64,000 nt of DNA, from the NCBI RefSeq assembly GCF_004028275.1, contig NZ_CP035033.1, forward strand, positions 2,166,501 to 2,230,500. The letters run 5' to 3'. Shown piece by piece: positions 35,719-45,041 of this stretch. The stretch comes from Hydrogenovibrio thermophilus. GTDB lineage: Bacteria > Pseudomonadota > Gammaproteobacteria > Thiomicrospirales > Thiomicrospiraceae. The position numbers and the translations under genes are program-made. The first letter of the stretch is position 1. The number at the start of each line of letters is the position of its first letter. The notes beneath the pieces are model-generated. The model worked only from the letters and a program-made list of their open reading frames with translations, was not told the DNA's origin and ran no database searches.

Positions 35719-36345
35719 TTATGACAACCAGGCTTTTATCTGTTCACGAGACGGAATACCGCCGGAATGCACCACGGCTTCATCGATCACCACACCGGGT
35801 GTACTCATGACCCCATAAGCCGCGATTTCCGCAAAATCCTCAACCTTTTCCAATTCAATCGCCACCTTCAACTCTTCGGCCACGCTTTCAATGAGCTTGG
35901 CCGTACTTTGACAATTGGCGCAGCCGCTGCCCAACACTTTCACGACCTTGGCATCTATTGCATTGTCACCACAGCAGGAAGTTTTTTCTGGTGCTGATTC
36001 TGCACCTTCACAAAATCCATTAGACGCCGATTGTTGAGACGAACTTTCCCCACAACAGCCGCCTTTTTCCGATGACTTGTCACCTGCCCCAGCCGGGGTC
36101 GGTGTTACCGGAGCCGAAGTCCCGCAAGTGCCGCCAGGACAACATTCGCCAGTTTTTGACAATTTACCCAGCATTTGCGACGGACACCAGCCAGTAAAAG
36201 TCGCCTGCAAGCCCATGCCGGCGGCAAACACCGCTAACCACAGCCAATTCCAGCCTGCCAAATCAGTTTGCCCGGTGGCGTGCGCCAACGCAATCGCCAA
36301 CAACACCATCAGCGTCATCATCCGCACCATTAAGTTCCCTTTCAT
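35719..36345 (-). CDS. Membrane DUF2892-like segment, Cys-rich linker and thioredoxin-like domain fusion
   Basis: A 208-residue protein. Residues ~8-50 hold two membrane helices of a DUF2892-like kind (GTGATFTGWCPSQMLG-type end). A linker (about 60-128) has seven cysteines in CC/CxxxxC pairs (ECCPGGTC, GGCCGES, SCCGDN) plus single ones. The final 75 residues are a thioredoxin-like fold with CANC (142-145) and cis-proline P183, as in redox-active disulfide proteins of arsenic operons. It may receive or pass electrons or As(III) to ArsC or the permease. The fusion and its linker are the unusual points. Confidence 0.75.
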   Translation of the reverse strand: MKGNLMVRMMTLMVLLAIALAHATGQTDLAGWNWLWLAVFAAGMGLQATFTGWCPSQMLGKLSKTGECCPGGTCGTSAPVTPTPAGAGDKSSEKGGCCGESSSQQSASNGFCEGAESAPEKTSCCGDNAIDAKVVKVLGSGCANCQSTAKLIESVAEELKVAIELEKVEDFAEIAAYGVMSTPGVVIDEAVVHSGGIPSREQIKAWLS

Positions 36346-36384
36346 TGTTTCACTCTCCTAATCATTCAACACTCTCTAAATCGC

Positions 36385-36394
36385 CCAGGCCTGG
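36385..36394. repeat. CCAGGCCTGG palindrome, intergenic
   Basis: Between the permease stop (22 bp away) and the DUF2892-thioredoxin start. Right flank ctaaaat. Confidence 0.9.
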
Positions 36395-36415
36395 CTAAAA
36401 TCAACCAAACTTCGG

Positions 36416-37381
36416 TCACACCGCAAAAGCGGCATTAAAACCATAACCCACCAACACAAACGCCACGCACAAAACCCCAACAAACACCGCCAAGGCCGGC
36501 CAACGAATCACTTTTCGTAAAATCAGCAATTCCGGCAGCGACAAAGCCGCAATACTCATCATCAGTGCCAGACTGGTGCCAATGGGCACGCCTTTATTCA
36601 ACATGGCCTCGATAATCGGAATCACTCCGGTCGCATTGGAATACAGCGGCACACCGACCAGCACGGCCGCGGGCACACTCCACCAGTTGCCCGCATCAGC
36701 CAAAGTGGATTCGATCCAGGCCTGCGGCACATAACCATGGAAAGCCGCTCCAACACCGATGCCCGCCAGTACCCAAACCCAAATGCGTTTAACAATAATT
36801 TTTACCTCATTCCAGGCAAAGGCATGACGACTGACCAAACCGCCGCTTTGTGCCTGAGCTTCCTGTGCCTGACGCATTTTGATGTCCCACACATAAGCTT
36901 CCACCCAGCGTTCCGGTTTAAACCATTCCATCACCATCGAGCCGATATAAGCCACCACCACACCGGCCAACACATACAGCAAAGCCACTTCCCAGCCGAG
37001 AATGCCGATCAGCAGCACCACTGCCACCTCGTTAATCATCGGGCTGGCAATCAAAAACGCGAAGGTGATGCCCAACGGAATACGCGCTTCCACAAAGCCG
37101 ATGAACAACGGCACCGAGGAACAGGAACAAAACGGTGTCACGCCGCCCAAACCAATCGCCAACGAACGGCCCAGCCACTTCGGCTTACCGGCCACCACGT
37201 CGCGCACCTTTTCAGTCGACACAAAGGCCCGCAACAATCCCATCAAATAAATAATCACCACCAGCATGACAAAAATTTTCAGGGTATCCATCACAAAAAA
37301 CTGAACGGCACTGCCCAGAGCGGACTCTTTCCCAAGCCCCAGCCATTCGAACGCAACCTGGTTTCCGATCATGTCAAACAT
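36416..37381 (-). CDS. arsP: ArsP-like permease (DUF318 family)
   Basis: A 321-residue permease with about 8 membrane helices. The motif GGVTPFCSCSSVPLFIGFVE (about residues 80-99) is the family signature with cysteines implicated in ligand or metal binding, and LVGVPLYSNATGVIPIIEAML is the second conserved loop. ArsP homologues export trivalent methyl- or aromatic arsenicals; related permeases are proposed for copper or zinc. The arsenic cluster favours arsenic. It is the first gene after the divergent promoter. Confidence 0.78.
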   Translation of the reverse strand: MFDMIGNQVAFEWLGLGKESALGSAVQFFVMDTLKIFVMLVVIIYLMGLLRAFVSTEKVRDVVAGKPKWLGRSLAIGLGGVTPFCSCSSVPLFIGFVEARIPLGITFAFLIASPMINEVAVVLLIGILGWEVALLYVLAGVVVAYIGSMVMEWFKPERWVEAYVWDIKMRQAQEAQAQSGGLVSRHAFAWNEVKIIVKRIWVWVLAGIGVGAAFHGYVPQAWIESTLADAGNWWSVPAAVLVGVPLYSNATGVIPIIEAMLNKGVPIGTSLALMMSIAALSLPELLILRKVIRWPALAVFVGVLCVAFVLVGYGFNAAFAV

Positions 37382-37453
37382 TTCATTTCTCCATAAGCAC
37401 GCCGCACAAATCAGAAAGCGCTTTTAAACAACACTAAATATGCATAAACAGAT

Positions 37454-37585
37454 ATATTAAAACCTCTTGACGGAAAATACAATCAAATCAATCACAAAAT
37501 TGATACAATAACGTAACAATTAATACTGTTTTGCCGAGCCAGACCTGTGGGTATATTTGCTCAAATGGCTATCCGGCGCTATGAT
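37454..37585. promoter_or_regulatory. Divergent ars promoters
   Basis: Plus: TTGCTC (37557-37562), 17-bp spacer, TATGAT (37580-37585), toward arsR. Minus: TTGTAT (37482-37477), 17-bp spacer, TAATAT (37459-37454), toward the permease. An ArsR operator is expected between but I cannot point to one. Confidence 0.6.
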
Positions 37586-37615
37586 AAACGCTAGCACAAC
37601 ATAGGAATTCCACCC

Positions 37616-37969
37616 GTGACCTTAGACCGCACTGCACAGATTTTTAAAGCTCTCTCCGAACCGCTGCGTTTGCGTATTCTGCACTTGCTGTTGCTCCGGG
37701 ATTCTCTGTGCGTTTGTGACTTGGTTACCGTTTTAGAACAAGGGCAAAGCACCATTTCGCGCCACCTCACGTATCTGAAAAACGCAGGCCTGGTGAAATC
37801 ATGGCGAGAAGGCACCTGGATGCATTACGAACTGGTCAATAACACCCCGGCTCCGCTGTCCTTCGAAACCCTGAAAAACCACCTGACCCAGTTGCCGGAA
37901 TGCGAAACCGACTTCGCCGCTTTGCAAGAATACGAAAAAAACCAACCGCGTTGCTGCCAGATCGACTGA
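37616..37969 (+). CDS. arsR: ArsR-type arsenic-responsive repressor
   Basis: A 117-residue winged-helix repressor. It begins at GTG with AGGAAT 7 bases upstream. The metal motif LCVCDL (Cys32, Cys34) is the As(III) site of ArsR, and DLVTVLEQGQSTISRHLTYLKNAG is the recognition helix region. A C-terminal CC pair (residues 113-114) could be a third ligand site. It is divergent from the arsP operon. It contains a near-copy of the palindrome. Confidence 0.93.
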   Translation: MTLDRTAQIFKALSEPLRLRILHLLLLRDSLCVCDLVTVLEQGQSTISRHLTYLKNAGLVKSWREGTWMHYELVNNTPAPLSFETLKNHLTQLPECETDFAALQEYEKNQPRCCQID

Positions 37970-38088
37970 AGGCCATCACGACATTCAATTCAACAACCTC
38001 CAAAAATTCCCATTAATCGCAATTAGTCAAACCCTAAAGAATTTTATATAATACTTGGCTCCCTGAATTCGAATGGATTGAAACTCCT

Positions 38089-39429
38089 ATGCAAAATCGT
38101 ACATTTGATGTCGTGATCGTCGGCGGTGGTATCACCGGAACCGCGCTCGCCTATACACTGGCTAAATACACCGACATCAAGTCCATCGCCATCCTGGAAA
38201 AATACGGCTCTTTATCCCCGTTGAACTCCAATGCGCGCAGCAACAGCCAAACGTTGCACTGCGGCGACATCGAAACCAACTACACTTTGGAAAAAGCCAT
38301 TTCCGTCAAGCGTACCGCCAATATGCTGGTGAAGTACGCCGAACAGGTCGATAAAAACGATTTCCTGTATAAGTTCCCGAAAATGATTCTAGCCGTCGGC
38401 GACGACGAATGCGAGCGTCTGGAAAAACGCCATGAAGAATTCAAGGAAGGCTTCCCTTACATGGAACTGTGGGACGCCGAAAAAATTGCCGAAGTCGAAC
38501 CCAAGGTTGCGCTGAAAGACGGCAAACCACGCCCGGAACGCATTTTAGCCAGCGGTTGTACCGACGAATATTCCGCCGTCAACTACGGCAACCTGTCGAA
38601 ATCCTTTATCGACAGCGCCCGTAAAACCGGCAAGGATATCCGGGTTTCCCTCAGCTCCAAAGTGGACCGCATCATCGAACTGGAAGACCACTACGAACTG
38701 CAAACCGCGCACGGCACTTATGTCGGCCGTTTTGTCGTGGTGTCCGCCGGGGCGCACAGTTTGTTACTGGCCAACCAACTCGGCCACGGCATGAACCTGT
38801 CCACCCTGCCGATGGCCGGCAGCTTCTATTTCGCGCCGAAAGTGCTGAACGGCAAAGTCTACACCATGCAAAACGACAAACTGCCGTTCGCCGCACTGCA
38901 TGGCGACCCCGACTTAACCGAGCCGGACAAAACCCGCCTAGGGCCAACCGCCCTGGTTCTGCCGAAACTGGAACGCTACACCGGCGGCACCTATATGGAC
39001 TTCTGGCGCTCGCTGAAACTGGACACAAAAGTCCTGCGCGTGTTTTGGGATTTAATGAAAGACAGCACCATCCGTAATTACATTTTCCGCAACTTCCTGT
39101 TTGAAGTGCCGTGGTTGAACAAAAAGCTGTTCGTCAAAGACGCCCGCAAAATCCTACCGGATTTAACCACCAAAGACCTCACCTACGCGGAAGGTTACGG
39201 CGGCGTCCGCCCGCAGGTCATCGACAAGACCACCAAAGAACTCAAATTGGGCGAAGCCAGCATCGTGCCCGAGCACGACAACATCATCTTTAATATGACA
39301 CCGTCGCCGGGTGCCACGACGTGTCTAGGCAACGCCTATCGCGATGCGAAAATCATCTGCGAACGTCTTGGCGTCAACCTGAAGCACGACGAACTCGTCA
39401 ACGACTTGCTGGATGGCAAAGATCTCTGA
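38089..39429 (+). CDS. FAD-dependent malate:quinone-oxidoreductase-like enzyme
   Basis: A 446-residue FAD protein with VVIVGGGITGTALAYTLA at the N terminus, SNSQTLHCGDIETNY for substrate handling and PSPGATTCLGNAYRD near the C terminus. It resembles the Mqo/L-2-hydroxyglutarate oxidase group, which passes electrons from malate or hydroxy acids to quinone at the inner membrane. Malate is the best guess for this sequence type; hydroxyglutarate is the alternative. It overlaps the following GTPase gene by 17 bp, which is odd for unrelated functions. Confidence 0.75.
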   Translation: MQNRTFDVVIVGGGITGTALAYTLAKYTDIKSIAILEKYGSLSPLNSNARSNSQTLHCGDIETNYTLEKAISVKRTANMLVKYAEQVDKNDFLYKFPKMILAVGDDECERLEKRHEEFKEGFPYMELWDAEKIAEVEPKVALKDGKPRPERILASGCTDEYSAVNYGNLSKSFIDSARKTGKDIRVSLSSKVDRIIELEDHYELQTAHGTYVGRFVVVSAGAHSLLLANQLGHGMNLSTLPMAGSFYFAPKVLNGKVYTMQNDKLPFAALHGDPDLTEPDKTRLGPTALVLPKLERYTGGTYMDFWRSLKLDTKVLRVFWDLMKDSTIRNYIFRNFLFEVPWLNKKLFVKDARKILPDLTTKDLTYAEGYGGVRPQVIDKTTKELKLGEASIVPEHDNIIFNMTPSPGATTCLGNAYRDAKIICERLGVNLKHDELVNDLLDGKDL

Positions 39430-40435
39430 CACCCCAACTCCCGTTACCCTGGTAACGGGACTGCTCGGCAGCGGCAAAACCACCGCCATTCACCGACTGT
39501 TACAGCAACGCCCCGCCGGCGAAAACTGGGGCCTGCTCATCAATGAATTCGGCGAAATCGGCATTGACGCCGCTACCCTCGATGCCGACAGCCCATGGAT
39601 TGAAGACGTCACCGGCGGTTGCATCTGCTGCAGCGCCCAATTCGGTTATCGCCAAGCTTTGCAAAAGCTGTTACAGCATCCATTGGACCGCATTTTGGTC
39701 GAACCCACCGGGCTCGGCCATCCGGCACAGGTCATCGACACCTTAAAACAATTCCAACCCCATATCCGAATCGCCGGTGTGTTGCTGGTCATCACCCCAC
39801 AACAACTGACGCCGGAACGCTGGGCCAAATCGGCGGTGATGCGCGACCTGGTCAACCTCGCCGATACGGTTCTGCTCAATAAAACCGACCTCGCCAGCGA
39901 CGACGACATCCGCCAGGCCAAACAACTGTTACAACAAACTTACCCGCCGAAAGAAGCGATTCTGCACACCCATTTGAATGCCGAATGCAACTTTCCGCCA
40001 GGCCTGGTGGATTTTAAACAAACCCAACCGGCCTTTACCCTGCTCAGCGGCCTGCATGAACACCAGCAACAAACGGATACCTGCACTCTACCGGGCGAAT
40101 CCAAACTACCGCATTGCCTGCAACGCCAAGTCCAAACCGGCCACACCACCAGCGTCGGTTGGCAATTCGATGCCAATATTCAATTCAACCGTGTCGCCCT
40201 GAAAGCGTTTATTGAAGAGCAATCTCACCTGATTCGCGCCAAAGGCGTGCTGCGTACCGGCAACGAATGGCAATTACTGAACGTCGTCGACGGTCAAATC
40301 CAATGGCAGGACATGGCCTGGCGTCAAGACAGTCGGCTGGAATTATTATTCGAAACCGCCTCAGATAATGCCTCGAACACCTTTATCGACCAGTTGGAAA
40401 CCGCCCTCAACACCTGCCTGATCGACCGCTCTTAA
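39413..40435 (+). CDS. COG0523-family metal-handling GTPase
   Basis: A 340-residue P-loop GTPase of the CobW/ZigA/YeiR family. It has GLLGSGKTTAIHRLL (Walker A), NEFGEIGIDAA (switch), GGCICCS metal-binding CxCC motif (about residues 65-71), VEPTGLGHP and LNKTDLAS (guanine specificity). These proteins deliver metal, usually Zn, to target enzymes. Its stop is 167 bp before folE2, a zinc-free cyclohydrolase; both are commonly under Zur. The start ATG overlaps the previous gene by 17 bp. It contains one exact palindrome copy. Confidence 0.87.
   Translation: MAKISDTPTPVTLVTGLLGSGKTTAIHRLLQQRPAGENWGLLINEFGEIGIDAATLDADSPWIEDVTGGCICCSAQFGYRQALQKLLQHPLDRILVEPTGLGHPAQVIDTLKQFQPHIRIAGVLLVITPQQLTPERWAKSAVMRDLVNLADTVLLNKTDLASDDDIRQAKQLLQQTYPPKEAILHTHLNAECNFPPGLVDFKQTQPAFTLLSGLHEHQQQTDTCTLPGESKLPHCLQRQVQTGHTTSVGWQFDANIQFNRVALKAFIEEQSHLIRAKGVLRTGNEWQLLNVVDGQIQWQDMAWRQDSRLELLFETASDNASNTFIDQLETALNTCLIDRS
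39998..40007. repeat. CCAGGCCTGG palindrome, coding
   Basis: Inside the COG0523 GTPase gene, read as P-G-L. Right flank tggatttt. Confidence 0.9.
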
Positions 40436-40602
40436 AATTACTTATGAGAAATTTTATTTATTATCATGAATTATTTTCACAGTAAATGATACCCATTCCC
40501 ACAAGATATGGTATACTTCTCCTCTTTTTTAAAATATGAGCCCAACTTTGTTTTATCCGGGCGGACCGAACAAAGACCTCAATCAAAGCCGAAGGAAATT
40601 GC

Positions 40603-41553
40603 ATGACGAAGCACATGCCCGATATCGCTTGCCAACCCCACCAAGACCCACAGGGAAAACTCAACTGGGTCGGAATGAGTGGCATTGAACTGCCAATCCA
40701 GCTACAACAAGATTCGCAAAACACCCTAACCCTATCCTCGCAGGTACAAGCCTACGTCAGCCTGGACGATCCTTTAAGCAAAGGGATCCACATGTCGCGC
40801 CTGTATCTGATTCTAGATGAAACCGGCTCGAAAGCGCCGTTAACACCGGCCAGCATCCAAAATATGCTGCAGGCCTTTATCGAATCGCACCAAGGGCTCA
40901 GCCAAAACGCCTTTGTCGAATTCCGTTTCGATTATTATGAAAGACGCCGCTCCCTGAAATCCGATAACTCCGGCTGGAAACACTATCCGTGTACGATGCG
41001 CGGTGAAATGCGAGACGGACAATACGAATGCGAAGTCAGCATCAGCGTGCCCTATTCCTCCACTTGCCCCTGTTCCGCAGCCCTGTCTCGCCAATTGATT
41101 CAGGAAGCCTTCGAACAGCAATTCAACGGTCAAGCGCTGGACTACAACCAGGTGCTGGAATGGCTCGGCACGCCGGAAGGCATCTGCGCCACGCCGCACA
41201 GCCAGCGCTCTTATGCGCAGATCAAACTGAAAGTGGATGCGTCGCACGACTTAAACCTCTCCACCGTCATCAACCAGATTGAAGACGCGGTGAAAACGCC
41301 GGTGCAATCCACCGTCAAGCGCGAAGACGAGCAGGAATTCGCCCGTCTGAACGCCACCAACCTGATGTTCTGTGAAGACGCCGCGCGTCGCATGCAAGCC
41401 AAACTGGAAAGCTGCACCGAATATCAAGACTATTGGGTGCGCGTCAACCACTTGGAAAGCCTGCACCCGCACGATGCGGTGGCGATTGTCACCAAAAACG
41501 TACCGGGCGGTTACAGCGACGAACCTAACTTTATGGATCGTTTCGAGCACTAA
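40603..41553 (+). CDS. folE2: GTP cyclohydrolase IB (FolE2)
   Basis: A 316-residue FolE2-type cyclohydrolase that makes dihydroneopterin triphosphate from GTP, the first step for folate and other pterins. PYSSTCPCSAALSRQL holds the active-site cysteine, and LNATNLMFCEDAARR and VNHLESLHPHDAVAIV are family marks. This type accepts several metals and stands in for the zinc enzyme FolE. The upstream gap has A/T-rich half-sites but no clear Zur box. A terminator follows. Confidence 0.95.
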   Translation: MTKHMPDIACQPHQDPQGKLNWVGMSGIELPIQLQQDSQNTLTLSSQVQAYVSLDDPLSKGIHMSRLYLILDETGSKAPLTPASIQNMLQAFIESHQGLSQNAFVEFRFDYYERRRSLKSDNSGWKHYPCTMRGEMRDGQYECEVSISVPYSSTCPCSAALSRQLIQEAFEQQFNGQALDYNQVLEWLGTPEGICATPHSQRSYAQIKLKVDASHDLNLSTVINQIEDAVKTPVQSTVKREDEQEFARLNATNLMFCEDAARRMQAKLESCTEYQDYWVRVNHLESLHPHDAVAIVTKNVPGGYSDEPNFMDRFEH

Positions 41554-41578
41554 ACGCACGACACTTGTGCCACCCATC

Positions 41579-41607
41579 AAAAAAGCCGCTTTTCAGCGGC
41601 TTTTTTA
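41579..41607 (+). terminator. Terminator of folE2
   Basis: AAAAAGCCGCT-ttt-AGCGGCTTTTTT stem, 25 bp after the folE2 stop, effective on either strand. Confidence 0.93.
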
Positions 41608-41633
41608 TAATCGTCAAACAGATTCAAAAACGC

Positions 41634-41643
41634 CCAGGCCTGG
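41634..41643. repeat. CCAGGCCTGG palindrome, intergenic
   Basis: Extended to CCCAGGCCTGGG with T-runs on both sides (tattttt right, gtttttg on the other strand). It lies 29 bp after the Lrp-type gene stop, a convergent gap. Confidence 0.9.
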
Positions 41644-41672
41644 GTATTTTTCAGATTCGGTTCAAACACGAC

Positions 41673-42155
41673 TCAAGCAATCGGCAACGCCGTTTTATCC
41701 ACCACTTTACGCAAGACAAAACTGGTGTGCACCCCGCTGACACCTTCGATTTGAGTAATGTGATTGAGCAGTAAATCCTGATAGGCCTCCAAATCCTTCA
41801 CCACCACTTTCAACTGGTAATCGGCGGTTTGGCCCGTGAGCAGCAGACATTCCACCACATTCGGCAAGGCCTGTATCGCGTCGTCAAACGCTTCAAACCG
41901 TTCATGCGTGTGCTTGTCCATGGAAATGTGCACCAACGCCATTAAATCCAACCCCAATGAACGCGCGTCCAACAGCGCGCGGTAGCCGAGAATCACCCCG
42001 GCGGCTTCCAAAGCTTTAAAACGGCGCAGACACGCCGACGGCGACAAACCGATTTGATCGGCCAATTCCTGGTTGCTCAAACGGCCGTTATTTTGCAACG
42101 CATTGAGAATGGCTTTGTCGTATTTATCCAGTTTATTGAGCATATTCTTAACCAT
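41673..42155 (-). CDS. Lrp/AsnC-family regulator
   Basis: A 160-residue regulator. LDKYDKAILNALQNNGRLSNQELADQIGLSPSACLRRFKALEAAG is the Lrp helix-turn-helix; the RAM ligand-binding domain (residues ~75-150) carries VVECLLLTGQTADYQLKVVV and TSFVLRKVVDKTALPI. The C terminus is close to that of Lrp of E. coli. It is divergent from leuA, suggesting control of leucine synthesis. The ligand is unknown, amino acid most likely. Confidence 0.9.
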   Translation of the reverse strand: MVKNMLNKLDKYDKAILNALQNNGRLSNQELADQIGLSPSACLRRFKALEAAGVILGYRALLDARSLGLDLMALVHISMDKHTHERFEAFDDAIQALPNVVECLLLTGQTADYQLKVVVKDLEAYQDLLLNHITQIEGVSGVHTSFVLRKVVDKTALPIA

Positions 42156-42352
42156 TTATTTAACGTTTATTTTTATCCTGGAAATAAAATATCAAATAAA
42201 CAGATAAAATTGAAATTAAATTGCTAAAAATGTGCTTTTTAATCACGTTTTCACAATTTAATCGCTTCAAGATGTTGTTACAATTTTTGCCAGAGAGCAA
42301 AGAACTTGCACACTCTACGAGAACTCCAATTTTAAAACCGACAGGAAAACCG

Positions 42353-43984
42353 ATGAACAGCATGAGACCTGAAAAATATCGCCCAACGGCCACCCCGGAT
42401 TTACCCAATCGTCAGTGGCCGGACCGTCGCCTTACCCAGGCGCCGATTTGGGTGAGTGTCGACTTACGAGACGGCAACCAAGCTTTGGCCAACCCGATGA
42501 CCGTCGAGCAAAAGCTGAAGCTGTGGGATCAGTTGGTTGCGATTGGCTTCAAAACCATTGAAATCGGCTTTCCGTCGGCCAGCCAATTGGAGTTTGACTT
42601 TACCCGCCGTTTGATTGAGGAAAATCGCATCCCCGAAGACGTGACCGTTCAGGTTCTGGTCCAGGCCAGGGAGCATTTGATCAAACGCACCTATGAAGCG
42701 CTGCAAGGCGTGAAACAAGCGGTGGTGCATGTTTACAACACCACTTCTACCGTACAACGCGAAAAAGTTTTCTGTAAATCGAAAGCGGATATCAAAACCA
42801 TGGCGATTCAGGGCGCGCAATGGGTGAAAACCTATGCCGAACAATACCCGGAAACCCAATGGACCTTTGAATACTCCCCGGAAAGCTTTTCCCAAACCGA
42901 AACCGATTACGCCGTGGAGGTCTGCCAGGCGGTCATGGACGTTTGGCAACCGACAGTGCACAACCGTTGCATTTTGAACCTGCCATCCACCGTGGAAAGC
43001 ACCTCGCCCAACCGTTATGCCGACCAGATCGAGTATTTCGTGACCCATTTGAAAAACCGCGATGCGGCGATTATTTCGGTCCACACCCATAACGACCGCG
43101 GCTGTGCCGTGGCGGCGGCCGAACTGGCGATGCTGGCCGGAGCCGAACGCGTGGAAGGCACCTTACTGGGCAACGGCGAACGCACCGGTAATATGGACAT
43201 CGTCACGCTGGCGATGAACCTTTACAGCGAAGGCATCGACCCGCAATTGGATTTATCCCGCCCCGACGATTGGATTCCGGTGTTGGAAGAAGTCACCCGC
43301 ATCGACACCCATATCCGTCATCCGTGGGTCGGCGAAGCGGTTTACACCGCCTATTCCGGCAGCCACCAGGACGCCATCCGAAAATGCCTGATGCGCCAAC
43401 AGGACGACGAGCCTTGGGATGTGGCCTATTTACCGATCGACCCGATGGACATCCATCGCAGTTACGAAGCGATTATCCGCGTCAACAGCCAATCCGGCAA
43501 AGCCGGTGCCGCCTTTGTACTGACGCAGGAATATGGATTGAATCTGCCGAAATGGGTTCAGCAGGATTTCGCCCCCGTCGCACAATCGGTGGCGGAAGAC
43601 GCCGGCGGCATTGTCAGTCATCAAACGCTGTTCGAGGCCTTCAACCGTCATTACGGCATCAACCAGCCGCAAGCCACCTTGAACAATTACCAACTGTCCC
43701 GAAAAGACGGCAAAGAACATTTGAGCGTGGAGGTCAACGGCGAAACCTGGCAAGGACAAGGCAACGGCACTTTGAGCGCGCTGTGTGATGCCTGGCAAAG
43801 ACGCACCGGCAAGCAAGTGGACGTGTTGGACTACAGCGAACATGCCATGCAGCAAGGCAAGGAAGCGAAAGCCATCGCCTATGTGTATGTGAAACAAAAA
43901 TCGCAAAACACCATCGGCATCGCCACGGCGGACGACACGGTTTCCGCCATGATTCAAGCGTTATTGTCCACCATCAAGCCCTAA
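42353..43984 (+). CDS. leuA: 2-isopropylmalate synthase (long type)
   Basis: A 543-residue enzyme joining 2-ketoisovalerate and acetyl-CoA, first step of leucine synthesis. [10 protein letters not shown] is the metal/substrate motif, [17 protein letters not shown] gives the two metal histidines, and [16 protein letters not shown] follows. A C-terminal LeuA-dimer allosteric domain is present, as in the fungal/actinobacterial long type. I chose the ATG at 42353 (AGGAAA before it) over the extended frame. It is divergent from the Lrp-type gene. Confidence 0.95.
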   Translation: MNSMRPEKYRPTATPDLPNRQWPDRRLTQAPIWVSVDLRDGNQALANPMTVEQKLKLWDQLVAIGFKTIEIGFPSASQLEFDFTRRLIEENRIPEDVTVQVLVQAREHLIKRTYEALQGVKQAVVHVYNTTSTVQREKVFCKSKADIKTMAIQGAQWVKTYAEQYPETQWTFEYSPESFSQTETDYAVEVCQAVMDVWQPTVHNRCILNLPSTVESTSPNRYADQIEYFVTHLKNRDAAIISVHTHNDRGCAVAAAELAMLAGAERVEGTLLGNGERTGNMDIVTLAMNLYSEGIDPQLDLSRPDDWIPVLEEVTRIDTHIRHPWVGEAVYTAYSGSHQDAIRKCLMRQQDDEPWDVAYLPIDPMDIHRSYEAIIRVNSQSGKAGAAFVLTQEYGLNLPKWVQQDFAPVAQSVAEDAGGIVSHQTLFEAFNRHYGINQPQATLNNYQLSRKDGKEHLSVEVNGETWQGQGNGTLSALCDAWQRRTGKQVDVLDYSEHAMQQGKEAKAIAYVYVKQKSQNTIGIATADDTVSAMIQALLSTIKP

Positions 43985-44007
43985 GTCCAACGCCATTCGT
44001 CCCCGAC

Positions 44008-44031
44008 AAAACCGCCAGGCCTGGCGGTTTT
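44008..44031. terminator. 24-bp perfect palindrome after leuA
   Basis: CCAGGCCTGG core at 44015-44024 with symmetric arms from aaaaccg to cggtttt, 23 bp after the leuA stop. It looks like a bidirectional terminator. Confidence 0.8.
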
Positions 44032-44129
44032 CGGGCTTTCACATTCCTTTCATAAATGCCCCCGTATTTTTGCTAAGATGAGCGTTCAACCGCTCAATCT
44101 TTTCGTTTTTTCATCAAGAGGAAATCACC

Positions 44130-45017
44130 ATGTTATTGAAAAAACACCCTCTCGCCTGGGCGCTGGCCGCCTTATTGCCAACCCTCCCGTTCACGACCAC
44201 TTTGGCCGATAACGCCCACTTGAAAGGTGTCGGGTTCGCCACACCGGAAGCCATGGAATACGAAGCCGACAGCGACACTTATCTGGTCGCCAACATCAAC
44301 GGCAGCCCGTTTGAAAAAGACGACAACGGCTTTATTTCCAAGTTGTCACCGGACGGCGAAGTGATTGAATTGAAATGGTTGGATGGCGCCAGCGACGACA
44401 TCGCACTCAACGCGCCGAAAGGCATGGTGACGCAAGACGGTAAACTCTATGTGGCCGACATTGACCGTCTGCGCGTGTTCGATTTGAGCAGCAAAAAACA
44501 ATTGGACGACATCGTTTTTCCCGGCAGCAGCTTCATTAACGGCGTCAGCCCGGCACCGGACGGCGGCCTGTACGTCACCGACAGCGGCATGGCACCCGGC
44601 TTCAAACCGTCCGGCACCGAAGCGATTTACAAAGTCGATGCCGGAGGAAAAGTCATTAAACTGAAAAGCGGAAAACTCGGCCATCCGAACGGCGTTTACG
44701 CCAAAGGCGACACACTCTGGATGGTCACGCTTGGTTCCGGCCAGCTTCGCACCATGACACTGGACGGCACGGAAACCTCGCGCATGACCTTGCCGTTCAA
44801 TCGTCTGGACGGCTTGATTGTGACCAATGACAACCGCCTCATCACCTCCAGCTGGAAAGCCAAAGGGGTTTACGAAATTACCCCTGACGACCATTTGGAA
44901 TTGATTGTCGGCGACCTGGAATCTCCGGCGGACTTGGGCTACGACAGCAAACGCAACCGCTTGTTGATTCCGTTGTTCCTGAAGGACGAAGTGGTCATTT
45001 ACTCATTGGAAGACTGA
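44130..45017 (+). CDS. Periplasmic beta-propeller protein (SMP-30/gluconolactonase-like)
   Basis: A 295-residue protein with a signal peptide (hydrophobic stretch to about residue 26). The remainder has repeated propeller blades, with N-G-V motifs such as LGHPNGVYA and FINGVSPAPDGGLYVTDSG resembling SMP-30/strictosidine-like lactonases. Acidic residues expected for calcium occur (YVADIDRL, LYVTDSG). The substrate is unknown; periplasmic lactonase or binding protein is the most that can be said. A terminator follows 24 bp after the stop. Confidence 0.8.
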   Translation: MLLKKHPLAWALAALLPTLPFTTTLADNAHLKGVGFATPEAMEYEADSDTYLVANINGSPFEKDDNGFISKLSPDGEVIELKWLDGASDDIALNAPKGMVTQDGKLYVADIDRLRVFDLSSKKQLDDIVFPGSSFINGVSPAPDGGLYVTDSGMAPGFKPSGTEAIYKVDAGGKVIKLKSGKLGHPNGVYAKGDTLWMVTLGSGQLRTMTLDGTETSRMTLPFNRLDGLIVTNDNRLITSSWKAKGVYEITPDDHLELIVGDLESPADLGYDSKRNRLLIPLFLKDEVVIYSLED

Positions 45018-45041
45018 GTCTCTGACAACCAAACAGACAAT

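Noticed and set aside
40436-40602. Zur or Fur box before folE2
   Set aside because: The A/T-rich segment has half-site-like pieces (TTATCATGAATTATT), but no convincing full dyad.
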